Notes: generated by a model not told the origin, from the letters alone. A stretch of 64,000 bases of DNA from Acidobacteriota bacterium (GCA_016195265.1 JACPZW010000015.1:62001-126000); one strand, 5' to 3'. Shown: positions 23,846-31,536, counted from the first letter of the stretch. Numbers and translations are program-made.

Positions 23846-24535
23846 GTGACCACACTCGTTCTGTTCGACATCGACGGTACGCTTGTGCTCACCGGCGGCG
23901 CCGGCCTGCGGGCCATGGCGCTGGCCTTCCAAGAATTGTTCGACGTTCCCGATGCCTTCGGCGGCATGCCGATGGCCGGCCGCACCGACGCGTGGATTCT
24001 GTCCGACGCGGCCGCGGCGCACGGCATCCCGCGGGACGCACCGGCGCTCGCGCGCTTTCCTGACGTCTACCTGCGCCATCTCGCCGTGGAGATCGAGAAG
24101 CCGCATCCGCGCAAGACCGTGATGCCGGGCGTCCGCGATCTGCTGGACGCGCTCGCGCGCCGCGACGACGTGTATATCGCGCTGCTGACCGGCAACTACG
24201 AAGCGGCGGCGCGTCTGAAGCTCGAGCACTTCGATCTCTGGCGGTACTTTCCGTGCGGGGCGTTCGGCGACGGCGCGGCGGATCGCAATAGCCTCGTGCC
24301 GAAGGCGATCGCGCGCGTGGCGGCGGCCGGCGGTCCGGCGTTCGCGGCGCGTGACGCGGTCGTGATCGGTGACACACCGCTCGACGTCGCGTGCGCCAAG
24401 GTCAACGCGGCGCGCGCGGTCGGCGTCGCCACGGGACCGCACGGCGTTGCCGACTTGCGTGCGGCCGGCGCTGATGCGGTCCTGACGGACCTCAGTGAAA
24501 CCGAAAACGTCGTGCGACTTCTTATTGCGGACTGA
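23846..24535 (+). CDS. HAD-superfamily hydrolase (phosphoglycolate phosphatase-like), 229 aa
   Basis: Motif I is LFDIDGTLVLTGG, followed by a cap domain starting FQELFDVPDAFGGM. Motif II is LLTGNY, motif III is the Lys of LVPKAIAR, and motif IV is VIGDTPLDVACAK. The catalytic Asp pair and spacing suit a phosphatase of small phosphorylated metabolites. GTG at 23846 is 10 nt after the cold-shock stop. The start is fixed by the family N-terminus. Confidence 0.85.
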   Translation: MTTLVLFDIDGTLVLTGGAGLRAMALAFQELFDVPDAFGGMPMAGRTDAWILSDAAAAHGIPRDAPALARFPDVYLRHLAVEIEKPHPRKTVMPGVRDLLDALARRDDVYIALLTGNYEAAARLKLEHFDLWRYFPCGAFGDGAADRNSLVPKAIARVAAAGGPAFAARDAVVIGDTPLDVACAKVNAARAVGVATGPHGVADLRAAGADAVLTDLSETENVVRLLIAD

Positions 24536-24606
24536 GGAATGCGGATTGCGGATTGATTGGGGATTCGCTCCTCACAATCCGCATGCCGCACTCCTCAATC
24601 CGCAAT
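24536..24606. repeat. GCGGATTGCGGATTG / CAATCCGCA inverted repeat
   Basis: The left side (GGAATGCGGATTGCGGATTG) and right side (CAATCCGCATGCCGCACTCC) pair as a long imperfect hairpin between the HAD gene and tRNA-Sec. The same unit recurs at 46391-46491. Confidence 0.7.
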
Positions 24607-24619
24607 GTGATGGTTTCTT

Positions 24620-24716
24620 TGGCGGAAGCGCCTGGGAGTCGAACCCAGCCCCCCCGCGTGAGCGGGGAGCGACCGATTTTGAAGACCGGGAGGGCCGCCG
24701 GGCCCCGTTCGCTTCC
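24620..24716 (-). tRNA. selC: tRNA-Sec (anticodon UCA), selC
   Basis: Read on the minus strand, the gene starts GGAAGCG and ends CGCTTCC, then discriminator G and encoded CCA. The anticodon arm is CCGGT-CTTCAAA-ATCGG, giving anticodon TCA at 24682-24680. A six-pair D stem (GGGGCC with GGCCCT, loop CGGC), a long variable arm hairpin (CCCCGC-TCAC-GCGGGG) and the T arm CTGGG-TTCGACT-CCCAG are all characteristic of selenocysteine tRNA, which is larger than normal tRNAs. The eighth acceptor pair is a mismatch. It decodes UGA as selenocysteine with SelA, SelB and SelD, none of which are in the window. Confidence 0.93.
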
Positions 24717-24717
24717 A

Positions 24718-24866
24718 GAAGAAATTCAGATTTCAGAAGGCAGATTTCAGATTGATTTCTGATTGTAGATTGGATTGAGGGATTGGAAGGCTGGGGGTCG
24801 ATTGCAGACTTCAGATCGGACAACCAATCTGAAATCTGCAATCTGAAATCTGCAATTTCACCGAAG
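24718..24866. repeat. CAGATTTCAGA / TCTGAAATCTG inverted repeat pair
   Basis: AT-rich copies of a 9-10 nt unit (AGATTTCAG) lie at 24725-24775 and their complements (AATCTGAAATCTGCAATCTG) at 24828-24858. They can form a long hairpin next to the tRNA 5' end. They share no unit with the GC-rich palindromes. Confidence 0.7.
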
Positions 24867-24869
24867 GCG

Positions 24870-25076
24870 TCAGCCCTCGATCAGCCTCACGTCGCCCGCC
24901 CGCGGGCCTTTCTGCGATTCCTCGGGCGTGAACTCGACGCGCTGGCCTTCGCGCAACAGCTCGAACACCGCACCCCGGACGGAGCTGCGGTGGAAGAAGT
25001 GCTCGATCCCGCCCTCGTCCCGGATAAATCCGAACCCTTTGTCGATCAGGAGCCGTGCGATAGTCCCGGTTGGCAT
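24870..25076 (-). CDS. Cold-shock domain protein, 68 aa
   Basis: A second CspA-type OB-fold protein. GTIARLLIDKGFGFIRDEGG carries RNP-1, HFFHRSSV is RNP-2, and QKGPRAGDVRLIEG is the usual tail. It shares organisation with the gene at 23635 but differs at many positions, so it is an older duplicate. The ATG at 25076 gives the standard N-terminus; upstream codons in frame are not family-like. No strong Shine-Dalgarno is seen. Confidence 0.9.
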   Translation of the reverse strand: MPTGTIARLLIDKGFGFIRDEGGIEHFFHRSSVRGAVFELLREGQRVEFTPEESQKGPRAGDVRLIEG

Positions 25077-25263
25077 AACCCGAAGCCCTCCGTTCCGAAC
25101 CCCCAGGGATATCCCAGGGGAACTCAGCCGGTTACGGGCGCCTTCGAGAAGTCCGAACGCCGTCGGGACGCGAGGCCGGCCGAGTGTCTCCAGCTGCAAC
25201 AAAGCTAGGAAATCGGGGCCAGCATAGGCAGTTCAGTGCCCGAAGTCAAGCAGAGGCGGGGCT

Positions 25264-25413
25264 TTAGCGGATCAGTATCACTGAGGACACTTTCCAGGTT
25301 TCCACGTCTTCATCCTCGTCTTCATCCTCGTCCGAATCCTCGTCGTCCTCGTCGAAGTCGTCGTCTTCATCGGGGTCGTCGTCGACGTCGTCGTCAAGAA
25401 TGTAACCGGGCAT
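25264..25413 (-). CDS. Small, extremely acidic protein, 49 aa
   Basis: Translation from the ATG at 25413 gives MPGYILDDDVDDDPDEDDDF, then a nearly pure Asp/Glu stretch, and ends TWKVSSVILIR. About half of all residues are Asp or Glu. The GAC/GAG/GAT alternation looks like a low-complexity tract, but the ordered ends and the closeness to the zinc-ribbon gene upstream on the same strand favour a real gene. It might chelate metal or mimic DNA; nothing in the sequence decides. No Shine-Dalgarno is visible. Confidence 0.5.
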   Translation of the reverse strand: MPGYILDDDVDDDPDEDDDFDEDDEDSDEDEDEDEDVETWKVSSVILIR

Positions 25414-25438
25414 AAGGAAAAAAACCGGGCCGCTGCGA

Positions 25439-25633
25439 CTACGCCGTCGTCGGCGGTTCGGCGGCCTTCGGCTTTTCGCGATTGGGCGGTGGATACGTCG
25501 TCCAGAAGTGTCGGCCGCACTTAGGGCAGACCCAGAATTGATCGGGCGTCCACGGACGGTCGGGGGCCGGGTCGCGCATCTCCATCTGCGTGCCGCATCG
25601 CATGCAGCGGATGTGGAGTTCAGCGTCGCTCAT
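25439..25633 (-). CDS. Small zinc-ribbon protein, 64 aa
   Basis: Two CxxC knuckles (IRCMRCGTQ and WVCPKCGRHF) make a four-Cys zinc ribbon. Between them lies MEMRDPAPDRPWTPDQF, and the C-terminus is a Pro/Lys-rich tail. No catalytic motif is visible; such proteins often bind nucleic acid or protein partners. The ATG at 25633 is the only start that keeps the zinc ribbon at the N-terminus. Confidence 0.7.
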   Translation of the reverse strand: MSDAELHIRCMRCGTQMEMRDPAPDRPWTPDQFWVCPKCGRHFWTTYPPPNREKPKAAEPPTTA

Positions 25634-25763
25634 GGCCGATTCTACCCCGGCTTTCATTACTATGTAGCCCGAGCCCTTTGATGACCCCTGGCGCGAGCCT
25701 TTCATCCCTCGACGGACGCTCGGGATGCCCTGAGCCGAGTCGACGGGCAGGCGAGCGATCGTC

Positions 25764-26357
25764 ATGATCCCCGCCCTCGTCCTGGCCGCCGGCCGATCCT
25801 CGCGCATGGGCCGCGCGAAAGCGTCACTGCCGCTCGGCAGCGACGACACCTTCCTTACGCGCATCGTTCGTACGTTTCTCGAGGCGGGCGTCGACGATGT
25901 CGTCATCGTCGTGGGACACGAGGCCGACGACATCGTCGGGACGTTCGGGGCCAGCGGACTGCCGGCGCGCTTCGTCGTCAACCGCGAGTACGACCGCGGT
26001 CAACTATCGTCGCTCGTGGCCGGGCTCGGGGTGGTCGATCGGCCCGGCGTGACGGCGGTACTGGTCACGCTCGTTGACGTGCCGCTGGTGTCGACCGCCA
26101 CCGTCCGAGCCGTCGTCGAGTGCTATCACCGCACGCACGCGCCCGTCGTCCGCCCGACGTCGGGCACGCGGCATGGCCATCCGCTGCTCATCGATCGATC
26201 ATTGTTCGCCGAGCTGCGCGCTGCGGCCCCCGCGGCCGGCGCGAAACCGGTCGTCCGCGCGCACGCGTCGGCCGCTGGCGACCTCGCGATCGACGATGAA
26301 GGCGCGTTTCTCGACATCGACACCGAGGACGAGTACCAGCGCGCCTTGAGGCAGTAG
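25764..26357 (+). CDS. MobA-like NTP transferase (MocA/cytidylyltransferase-like), 197 aa
   Basis: The nucleotide-binding N-terminus is ALVLAAGRSSRMGRAKASLPLG, the standard LAAGxSxRMGxxK of MobA/MocA enzymes. VTLVDVPLVS holds the metal-binding Asp. The TSGTRHGHPLLIDRSLF motif (GxxGHP) is typical of MocA and of the transferase of xanthine dehydrogenase maturation clusters. It probably transfers CMP or GMP to molybdopterin. The DNA ligase gene follows 5 bp later, which does not suggest a shared role. Confidence 0.85.
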   Translation: MIPALVLAAGRSSRMGRAKASLPLGSDDTFLTRIVRTFLEAGVDDVVIVVGHEADDIVGTFGASGLPARFVVNREYDRGQLSSLVAGLGVVDRPGVTAVLVTLVDVPLVSTATVRAVVECYHRTHAPVVRPTSGTRHGHPLLIDRSLFAELRAAAPAAGAKPVVRAHASAAGDLAIDDEGAFLDIDTEDEYQRALRQ

Positions 26358-26362
26358 CCGCC

Positions 26363-27463
26363 TTGCCGACTCACGCGTTCGCCATCTCGCCGCCGATCGA
26401 GCCGATGCTCGCGAAGCTGTCCGAGGCACTGCCCGACGGACCGTTTCTGTACGAGCCGAAGTGGGACGGATTCCGGGCGATCGTGTTCCGCGGCGGACCG
26501 GACGTTTACATTCAGAGCCGCGATCTCAAGCCGCTCGATCGGTACTTTCCAGAATTGCACGAGGCGCTTCTTGCGGGCCTGCCCGACGGCTGCGTCCTCG
26601 ACGGCGAGATCGTGATCGCGACGCCGAAGGGACTCGACTTCGACGCGCTGCAGATGCGGCTGCATCCGGCCGCGTCACGGGTGGCGAAGCTCGCGGCGGC
26701 GTCGCCCGCGGCATTCGTCGCATTCGACGCGATCGCCGTGGACAGGCAGGATCTGCGCGGCGTCGCGCAGGCCGCGCGCCGCGCGCGTCTCGAGCAGCTG
26801 CTCGCCTGCGCCAAGTCACCGATTCATCTGACGCCGATGACGCGCGATCCCGTACAGGCGGCCGAATGGCTCGCGCGATTCGAAGGCGCGGGGCTCGACG
26901 GCGTCATCGCGAAACCGATCACCGGCACGTACCAGCCGGGCAAGCGCGCGATGCTCAAGATCAAGCACGCCCGCACCGCCGACTGCGTCGTCGCCGGCTT
27001 TCGCTGGCACAAGGCGGGGAAGGACGAACTCGTCGGGTCGCTCCTGCTCGGCCTCTACGACGATCGGCAGAAGCTCCACCACGTTGGTGTGACGTCATCG
27101 TTCACCATGACGGCACGGCGTCAGCTGGCGGAGGCGCTCGCGCCGCTGCGCGAGCACGCGCTCGACGGACATCCGTGGCGCGAATGGGCCAAAGCTGGCG
27201 GCGCGGAGGATGTCATGACGCGCATGCCCGGAGGCCAGAGCCGGTGGAGCGCCGGCAAGGATCTTTCATGGGAGCCGCTGCGCGTCGAACGCGTCTGCGA
27301 GGTCAAGTACGACCACATGCAGGGATCGCGCTTCCGCCACGCCGCCGTCTTTCAGCGCTGGCGCGCCGACCGGCGGCCCGACGACTGCCGGTACGATCAG
27401 CTCGAGGTCACGACTCCGTACGAACTTTCGAAGGTTTTCGGCGCGGCCGGCCGGGATCGGTAA
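26363..27463 (+). CDS. ATP-dependent DNA ligase (LigD/LigC ligase-domain type), 366 aa
   Basis: The nucleotidyltransferase motif I is YEPKWDGFRAIV near residue 33, with Lys as the AMP acceptor. Motif III-like FVAFDAIAVD, motif IV-like GLDGVIAKP and motif V-like RAMLKIKHARTADCVV follow in order, and an OB-fold domain completes the protein. Length matches stand-alone bacterial ATP-dependent ligases of end joining. It converges on a LigD-type polymerase gene, with a 56-bp 3' overlap. No Ku gene is in the window. A start at TTG 26363 is likely but not certain. Confidence 0.88.
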   Translation: MPTHAFAISPPIEPMLAKLSEALPDGPFLYEPKWDGFRAIVFRGGPDVYIQSRDLKPLDRYFPELHEALLAGLPDGCVLDGEIVIATPKGLDFDALQMRLHPAASRVAKLAAASPAAFVAFDAIAVDRQDLRGVAQAARRARLEQLLACAKSPIHLTPMTRDPVQAAEWLARFEGAGLDGVIAKPITGTYQPGKRAMLKIKHARTADCVVAGFRWHKAGKDELVGSLLLGLYDDRQKLHHVGVTSSFTMTARRQLAEALAPLREHALDGHPWREWAKAGGAEDVMTRMPGGQSRWSAGKDLSWEPLRVERVCEVKYDHMQGSRFRHAAVFQRWRADRRPDDCRYDQLEVTTPYELSKVFGAAGRDR

Positions 27464-28793
27464 CGTCGCCCCTCGACGATGATCGAGGCCACCCTGGGTT
27501 CACCAAAGGGCCTTCCCAATCGTTCACGTTGTCATCAGGATCGAGCGGTTCCTGCACGGGCCGCAGCGGCTCCGGCACGTGCTGCAGATTGATGCGGATG
27601 CGCGTCCACGTGCGGAAGCGGCCGCGCATCGCGTCGACGAGGACGTCCGCAGGTGCCAGATGCGCGCTCGCGTCCGGGTGGCGCGCCTTCCATCGCTCGA
27701 CGCCGGCCAGCGCATCCGCCTTTTCGCGCGCGCGCGCGATTTCAATCAGCGGATGTTTCCGACTTCGCTCACGTTTCGAACTGGTCGGCGCGCGCCGGCG
27801 TGACGGCGCGACACGCGGGCCCTCGCCCTCCTGCTTGCGGTAGTGCGGCGGCCACGGCGCGTCGCCGAGCCCTTCGGCTTCCTGCCGCTTCGACAACTCG
27901 AGCAGGGCCTCCAGCGATCCCGGGCGCTCGTCGATGGCCGCGTGGCGGTCGCCGACCGCGACGAAACGCGCGGGCATCGTGGCCAGCGTGAAGTCGCCTG
28001 GCTCGCACGCGTCGATCTCGTCCCAGGCCAGCGGCGCCGACACGCGCGCATCGGCGGTCGGCCGGACCGAGTACGCGCTCGCGATCGTCCGGTCCTTGGC
28101 GTTCTGGTTGTAGTCGAGAAACACGCCGTGGCGTTCTTCCTTCCACCACTTGCTCGTCGCAAGCAGTGGCGCGCGCCGCTCGATCTCGCGCGCGAGCGCC
28201 AGGGCCGCGCGGCGGACTTCGTCGAACGTCCAGCGCCGTTCGATGCGCACGTACACGTGAATGCCGCGAGACCCTGACGTCTTCGGCCACCCGACGAGAC
28301 TGAAGTCGGTCAGCGTCGCGCGGACGATGCCGGCGACCTCGCGGAGCTGCGGCCACTCGACGCCAGGAACAGGATCGAGATCGACGCGCAGTTCGTCGGG
28401 ATGATCGAGATCGTCGGCGCGCACCGGATGCGGATGGAGCTCGAGACACGCGAGGTTCGCCATCCAGACGAGCGCGGCCGCGTCGCGCGGGACGACTTCC
28501 TCCGCCGTGCGGCCCGATGGAAACCGCAGCGCGACGACGTCGATCCACGGCGGCCGCGATTCCGGCGCGCGCTTCTGAAAGAAGAACTCGCCGCCGACGC
28601 CGTTCGGATGGCGCACGAGCACGTTCGGTCGCCCGCCCGCGCCGCGCAGCGCACCGTCCACGACCGCGAGGTAGTACTGCGCGAGATCCAGCTTGGTGTG
28701 GCCGGTGCCGGGGAAGAGCACCTTACGGGGTTTGGAGATCGCGACCTCGCGTCCAGCGATGGTGAGAAGCTCCTGCTCGGCCCGGCTCGGCAT
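27408..28793 (-). CDS. LigD-type primase-polymerase domain protein, 461 aa
   Basis: The N-terminal 290 residues match the LigD polymerase domain: KVLFPGTGHTKLDLAQYY, the metal-binding pair in LRVDLDPVPGVEW, KTSGSRGIHVYVRI and VFLDYNQNAKDRTIASAYSVRP. Such polymerases fill gaps and add ribonucleotides in end joining. The C-terminal part (about 300-461) is Arg/Lys-rich and unlike the ligase or nuclease domains of full LigD. Bacterial end joining thus seems split over two convergent genes here. A TATAGT hexamer ends 6 nt before the ATG, suggesting leaderless transcription. Confidence 0.88.
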   Translation of the reverse strand: MPSRAEQELLTIAGREVAISKPRKVLFPGTGHTKLDLAQYYLAVVDGALRGAGGRPNVLVRHPNGVGGEFFFQKRAPESRPPWIDVVALRFPSGRTAEEVVPRDAAALVWMANLACLELHPHPVRADDLDHPDELRVDLDPVPGVEWPQLREVAGIVRATLTDFSLVGWPKTSGSRGIHVYVRIERRWTFDEVRRAALALAREIERRAPLLATSKWWKEERHGVFLDYNQNAKDRTIASAYSVRPTADARVSAPLAWDEIDACEPGDFTLATMPARFVAVGDRHAAIDERPGSLEALLELSKRQEAEGLGDAPWPPHYRKQEGEGPRVAPSRRRAPTSSKRERSRKHPLIEIARAREKADALAGVERWKARHPDASAHLAPADVLVDAMRGRFRTWTRIRINLQHVPEPLRPVQEPLDPDDNVNDWEGPLVNPGWPRSSSRGDVTDPGRPRRKPSKVRTES

Positions 28794-28847
28794 CGGCTGA
28801 CTATAGCGAACTCTGCGGGGCGCGGACTGCGATGGACGACAGCGGCG

Positions 28848-29699
28848 CTAGGCCCGGTGACCGCGAGGATCGACCTGGATCTCGCGCAGGTTCCTCATCG
28901 CTTTCCGCCACAGCTCCTGGAAACCCTCCGCCAGACTGTCCGCGAGCTCGCGATCGCGAACGAGCAGCGACGCAAACCGGCCTTCCTTGACGAAGGGATG
29001 GTCCAGCGGCAGCACCACGGTGTCGTCGTCCACCACGTGAAAGGGATGACCGAGCTCTCCCGAGTAGCGGACGCCGGTCATCTGCCGCAGGTCGTGCCGG
29101 TGTGCCTTGAGGAACTCGACGAGGCGACCTGCGCTTTGGTACGAAAAGCCGAAGACGACGCGATGCTCGACGCCGTGCTCGGACGCATTCCTGGCGATGC
29201 GGCGGAGGATGGGGAATCCGCCCTTGACCGCCGTATCGATCGCCATGAGGTCGCCGGCTTCCAGATAAGACAGGATTCGCTTCCGTGCCGCCGCCAGCGG
29301 AACGAGGTGCCGGCGAATGTGCCCCTCGACGCCGAGCGCGAGGTCGAGGAACGGTTGCCGGCCGCGCACCCGCGACCGCAGGCCCGCGAACGTGGCGTGC
29401 AGCGCCGACGCGTCGGCAGCGAACCGGTCGGACTGCTCCCGGGCGATCTCGATAATCCGGCCGACGACGACTGCCGTGGGCAGCGCGGCGAACATTTTCG
29501 GGCGCGTCGGCTGCACGTGCACCAGCCCCAGGCCGGCGAGTTTCTCCATCGCCAGGTAGATCTTCGAGCTCGGGATGTCGCCCTCACGGCACAGCGTCGC
29601 GGCATCCGCGACGCCGCACAGCATCAGCGCCATCAGCGCCCGCCGCTCGTAGAGCACCAATCCGATGTGTCCGAGCTGGTCAGGATCGGTCGGCGGCAT
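28848..29699 (-). CDS. TrmB-type winged-helix transcriptional regulator, 283 aa
   Basis: The N-terminus has a TrmB-like winged helix (GLVLYERRALMALML, GDIPSSKIYLAMEKLAGLGLVHV) with the typical Y-E-x-x-A pattern. A linker helix and an effector domain (AARKRILSYLEAGDL, HRVVFGFSYQSAGRL) follow as in TrmB-like sugar sensors. A possible operator, ACTAC-N5-GTAGT, lies 13 nt upstream at 29712-29726. The gene is divergent from a VOC-family protein, whose expression it may control. Confidence 0.75.
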   Translation of the reverse strand: MPPTDPDQLGHIGLVLYERRALMALMLCGVADAATLCREGDIPSSKIYLAMEKLAGLGLVHVQPTRPKMFAALPTAVVVGRIIEIAREQSDRFAADASALHATFAGLRSRVRGRQPFLDLALGVEGHIRRHLVPLAAARKRILSYLEAGDLMAIDTAVKGGFPILRRIARNASEHGVEHRVVFGFSYQSAGRLVEFLKAHRHDLRQMTGVRYSGELGHPFHVVDDDTVVLPLDHPFVKEGRFASLLVRDRELADSLAEGFQELWRKAMRNLREIQVDPRGHRA

Positions 29700-29711
29700 G
29701 CGTCATTATCT

Positions 29712-29726
29712 ACTACCGTAAGTAGT
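29712..29726. promoter_or_regulatory. Candidate operator ACTAC-N5-GTAGT
   Basis: A perfect 5-bp inverted repeat with 5-nt spacer lies between the divergent TrmB-type regulator and VOC genes, 13 bp from the regulator start. Autoregulation is inferred from position. Confidence 0.35.
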
Positions 29727-29791
29727 TGAACCAGAGCTTGCGCCCGTTGCACAGTAGGTCCCGCGCGCCAAGGCACGCAGAGGAGGATGCC

Positions 29792-30211
29792 GTGAGCCAG
29801 ACAGTTGCCGGTCGGGTCATGCCGATCATCGCCGTCGCGTCCGTGAACGACGTGCGGAACTTCTATGTCGACACGCTCGGATTTCAGCATGTGATGGGGA
29901 TGGTCGGGAAGGACGGGCAGTTCGATTTCTGCACCGTCGTCCTGGGCGAGGCGAGGGTCATGTTCTCGCGCGCGCCCGGGGCTGCTCTTTCGTCCGCGGC
30001 TAAACAACCTGTCGAGTTCTATCTCGAGGTGGATGACGTCGACGCTCTACACGACCGGCTGAGGAAGAAGGGCGTGGCGATCAGCGACCCGCTGACGGTG
30101 CAGTGGTGGGGCGACCGGACATTCAAAGTCCTCGATCCGAACGGCTACGAGATCTGGTTTTACACGAACGTTGCCGAGCCGAAGCCCCCGCAGGGTGCGA
30201 AACTCGTCTGA
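29792..30211 (+). CDS. VOC (glyoxalase/bleomycin resistance-type) family protein, 139 aa
   Basis: The glyoxalase fold is visible as two beta-alpha-beta-beta-beta halves: VMPIIAVASVNDVRNFYVDTLGF, then EFYLEVDDVDALHDRLRKKG and RTFKVLDPNGYEIWFY (the final Glu being a usual metal ligand). The substrate cannot be told. The GTG at 29792 has a perfect AGGAGG 5 nt upstream, which decides the start against earlier in-frame codons. Confidence 0.85.
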   Translation: MSQTVAGRVMPIIAVASVNDVRNFYVDTLGFQHVMGMVGKDGQFDFCTVVLGEARVMFSRAPGAALSSAAKQPVEFYLEVDDVDALHDRLRKKGVAISDPLTVQWWGDRTFKVLDPNGYEIWFYTNVAEPKPPQGAKLV

Positions 30212-30241
30212 GCGACGCACATTCACGGACGGAGAGTGATC

Positions 30242-30334
30242 ATGCGTAAGCTCGTCTGCCTGCGCCTGCTCGACGTGCCGGTTCCGTCGGCCTACGGTCC
30301 GAGTGCGGACGAGAATCCGTTTACCGGCGCGTAA
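30242..30334 (+). CDS. Putative 30-aa small protein (possible remnant)
   Basis: An ATG at 30242 follows GGAGAG by 5 nt and opens a frame MRKLVCLRLLDVPVPSAYGP... ending in TGA-free PFTGA and TAA. It lies between the VOC and TfoX-like genes on the same strand. The good ribosome site argues for translation; the sequence matches nothing I know and may be the stump of a decayed gene. Confidence 0.3.
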   Translation: MRKLVCLRLLDVPVPSAYGPSADENPFTGA

Positions 30335-30346
30335 TCGGAATCCTCC

Positions 30347-30751
30347 ATGGCATACGACGAAAAGCTCGCTGGGCGAATCAGGCGGGCGATCGGTGCTCGA
30401 CGCGACGTCACCGAACGCCAGATGTTCGGTGGTCTCGCGTTCATGTGCCGCGGTCGAATGTGCTGCGGCATTGTCGGCTGCGACTTGATGGTTCGGGTGG
30501 CTGGCGATGAATTCGCCGCCGTCATGCGCCTGCGTCACGTTCGGCCGATGGACTTCACCGGCAGGCCGCTCAGGGGATTCGTTTACGTTTCGCCGCCGGG
30601 CCTTCGTACAGCGGCCGCTCTTCGACGATGGTTGTCTCGCGGCCTACGTGTCACCGGAACGGCGCAACCGGCGAAGTCCAGCTCCCGCCGGCACGCGAGT
30701 CCTGCCGGTGGTGTGCGAGCAACCCGACCGATGCGTCCGAGATCGCTCTGA
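30347..30751 (+). CDS. TfoX/Sxy N-terminal domain protein, 134 aa
   Basis: The TfoX-N pattern is clear: MFGGLAFMCRGRMCCGIVGCDLMVRV and RPMDFTGRPLRGFVYVSP. Small proteins of this type resemble the regulator of competence in gamma-proteobacteria, but in other phyla the role is unknown. The C-terminal 40 residues (KSSSRRHASPAGG...) are low-complexity and may be non-conserved. The ATG at 30347 starts at the family N-terminus. VapBC lies convergently downstream. Confidence 0.8.
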   Translation: MAYDEKLAGRIRRAIGARRDVTERQMFGGLAFMCRGRMCCGIVGCDLMVRVAGDEFAAVMRLRHVRPMDFTGRPLRGFVYVSPPGLRTAAALRRWLSRGLRVTGTAQPAKSSSRRHASPAGGVRATRPMRPRSL

Positions 30752-30770
30752 GCAGCTCGGACGTGCGCGA

Positions 30771-31217
30771 TCAGATCCATCGGTCGACGTCGAATCCTGC
30801 ACGGAGCGGGTTCACGAACTGGACGCTTTCAAGCCGGCGGCCGTCCTGAAAATCCTCGGTGAAGATCGCCGCGATCTGATTGAGCCGCGCCGTGGCCCAG
30901 ATTTGCGCGTCGTAGTAACTCAACCGGTGCTGACGGACGCCGCGAACGGCTTCGAGCACGATTGGTCGCGTCACGTCCAGCACGGGCATCGCGTCGGCCA
31001 GCCGCTCCGCCTGAGCGAGCGCATCCTCGGTGCCGAGAATTGGGCGTCGGCCGCGCGTCATGGCGCTGACGAACTCGCCGAGAACCTGCGCGCTGACTCG
31101 GGCCCGCCCACTTTCAATCAATACGCCGACGGCCCGCACGGCCCGCGCGTACTTGGCGGCCTCGGCCGGCTGGTGCGCGTAGACAAGGACGTTGGTATCG
31201 ATCAGGACTTCGCCCAT
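30771..31217 (-). CDS. vapC: PIN-domain toxin VapC, 148 aa
   Basis: A PIN-fold ribonuclease with acidic residues in MGEVLIDTNVLVYAH (Asp7), VSAQVLGEFVSAM (Glu), LSYYDAQIWATA (Asp) and FTEDFQDG. VapC toxins cleave tRNA or rRNA and are held inactive by VapB. Its start overlaps the antitoxin gene by 16 bp, the normal order (antitoxin first). Length is typical. Confidence 0.88.
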   Translation of the reverse strand: MGEVLIDTNVLVYAHQPAEAAKYARAVRAVGVLIESGRARVSAQVLGEFVSAMTRGRRPILGTEDALAQAERLADAMPVLDVTRPIVLEAVRGVRQHRLSYYDAQIWATARLNQIAAIFTEDFQDGRRLESVQFVNPLRAGFDVDRWI

Positions 31218-31501
31218 CGGCCGATCCGATCCTTGTACAAGTCGTCCCTGGTCCAGGTGCGTTTCCCCGGACGTGTCGCACGCCGGGCGGCCAGAGATCG
31301 CATGAATTCGACGGCCTTCCGGCCGGCGGCCGGATCGACGCTGCTCGTCGAGTGGCGCGCAGCCGCCGGGGCGGCGTCCGCCCGATCCAGGGCTTCACGG
31401 ATGAGCTCGGCCTCGGTCGTGCCACGTTGCCTAGCACGGCGCTTCAGCATCAGGTCGTGACGCTGATCCAAGTACACCTGTTTGCGAATCATTGCGGCCA
31501 T
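31202..31501 (-). CDS. vapB: Ribbon-helix-helix antitoxin VapB, 99 aa
   Basis: The N-terminus is a ribbon-helix-helix domain: MIRKQVYLDQRHDLMLKRRARQRGTTEAELIREAL. The C-terminal arm (RTWTRDDLYKDRIGRWAKS) would wrap round and block the toxin. Two directly repeated TATACATCG boxes lie 14-35 bp upstream and are the likely operator. ATG at 31501 is used; a second ATG three codons later is also possible. Confidence 0.82.
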   Translation of the reverse strand: MAAMIRKQVYLDQRHDLMLKRRARQRGTTEAELIREALDRADAAPAAARHSTSSVDPAAGRKAVEFMRSLAARRATRPGKRTWTRDDLYKDRIGRWAKS

Positions 31502-31515
31502 GGCGAGTCCTCAAC

Positions 31516-31536
31516 TATACATCGCAATATACATCG
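31516..31536. promoter_or_regulatory. Direct repeat TATACATCG (x2, 12-bp period), likely VapB operator
   Basis: Copies at 31516-31524 and 31528-31536 lie just upstream of vapB; on the minus strand they read CGATGTATA. Paired sites with near one-helical-turn spacing suit cooperative binding of ribbon-helix-helix dimers and overlap a possible -10 (TGTATA). Confidence 0.5.

Noticed and set aside
25278-25520. 80-codon minus-strand frame overlapping the acidic protein
   Set aside because: Thr/Arg-rich reading of the same GAC/GAG tract in another frame; the acidic frame has better ends.
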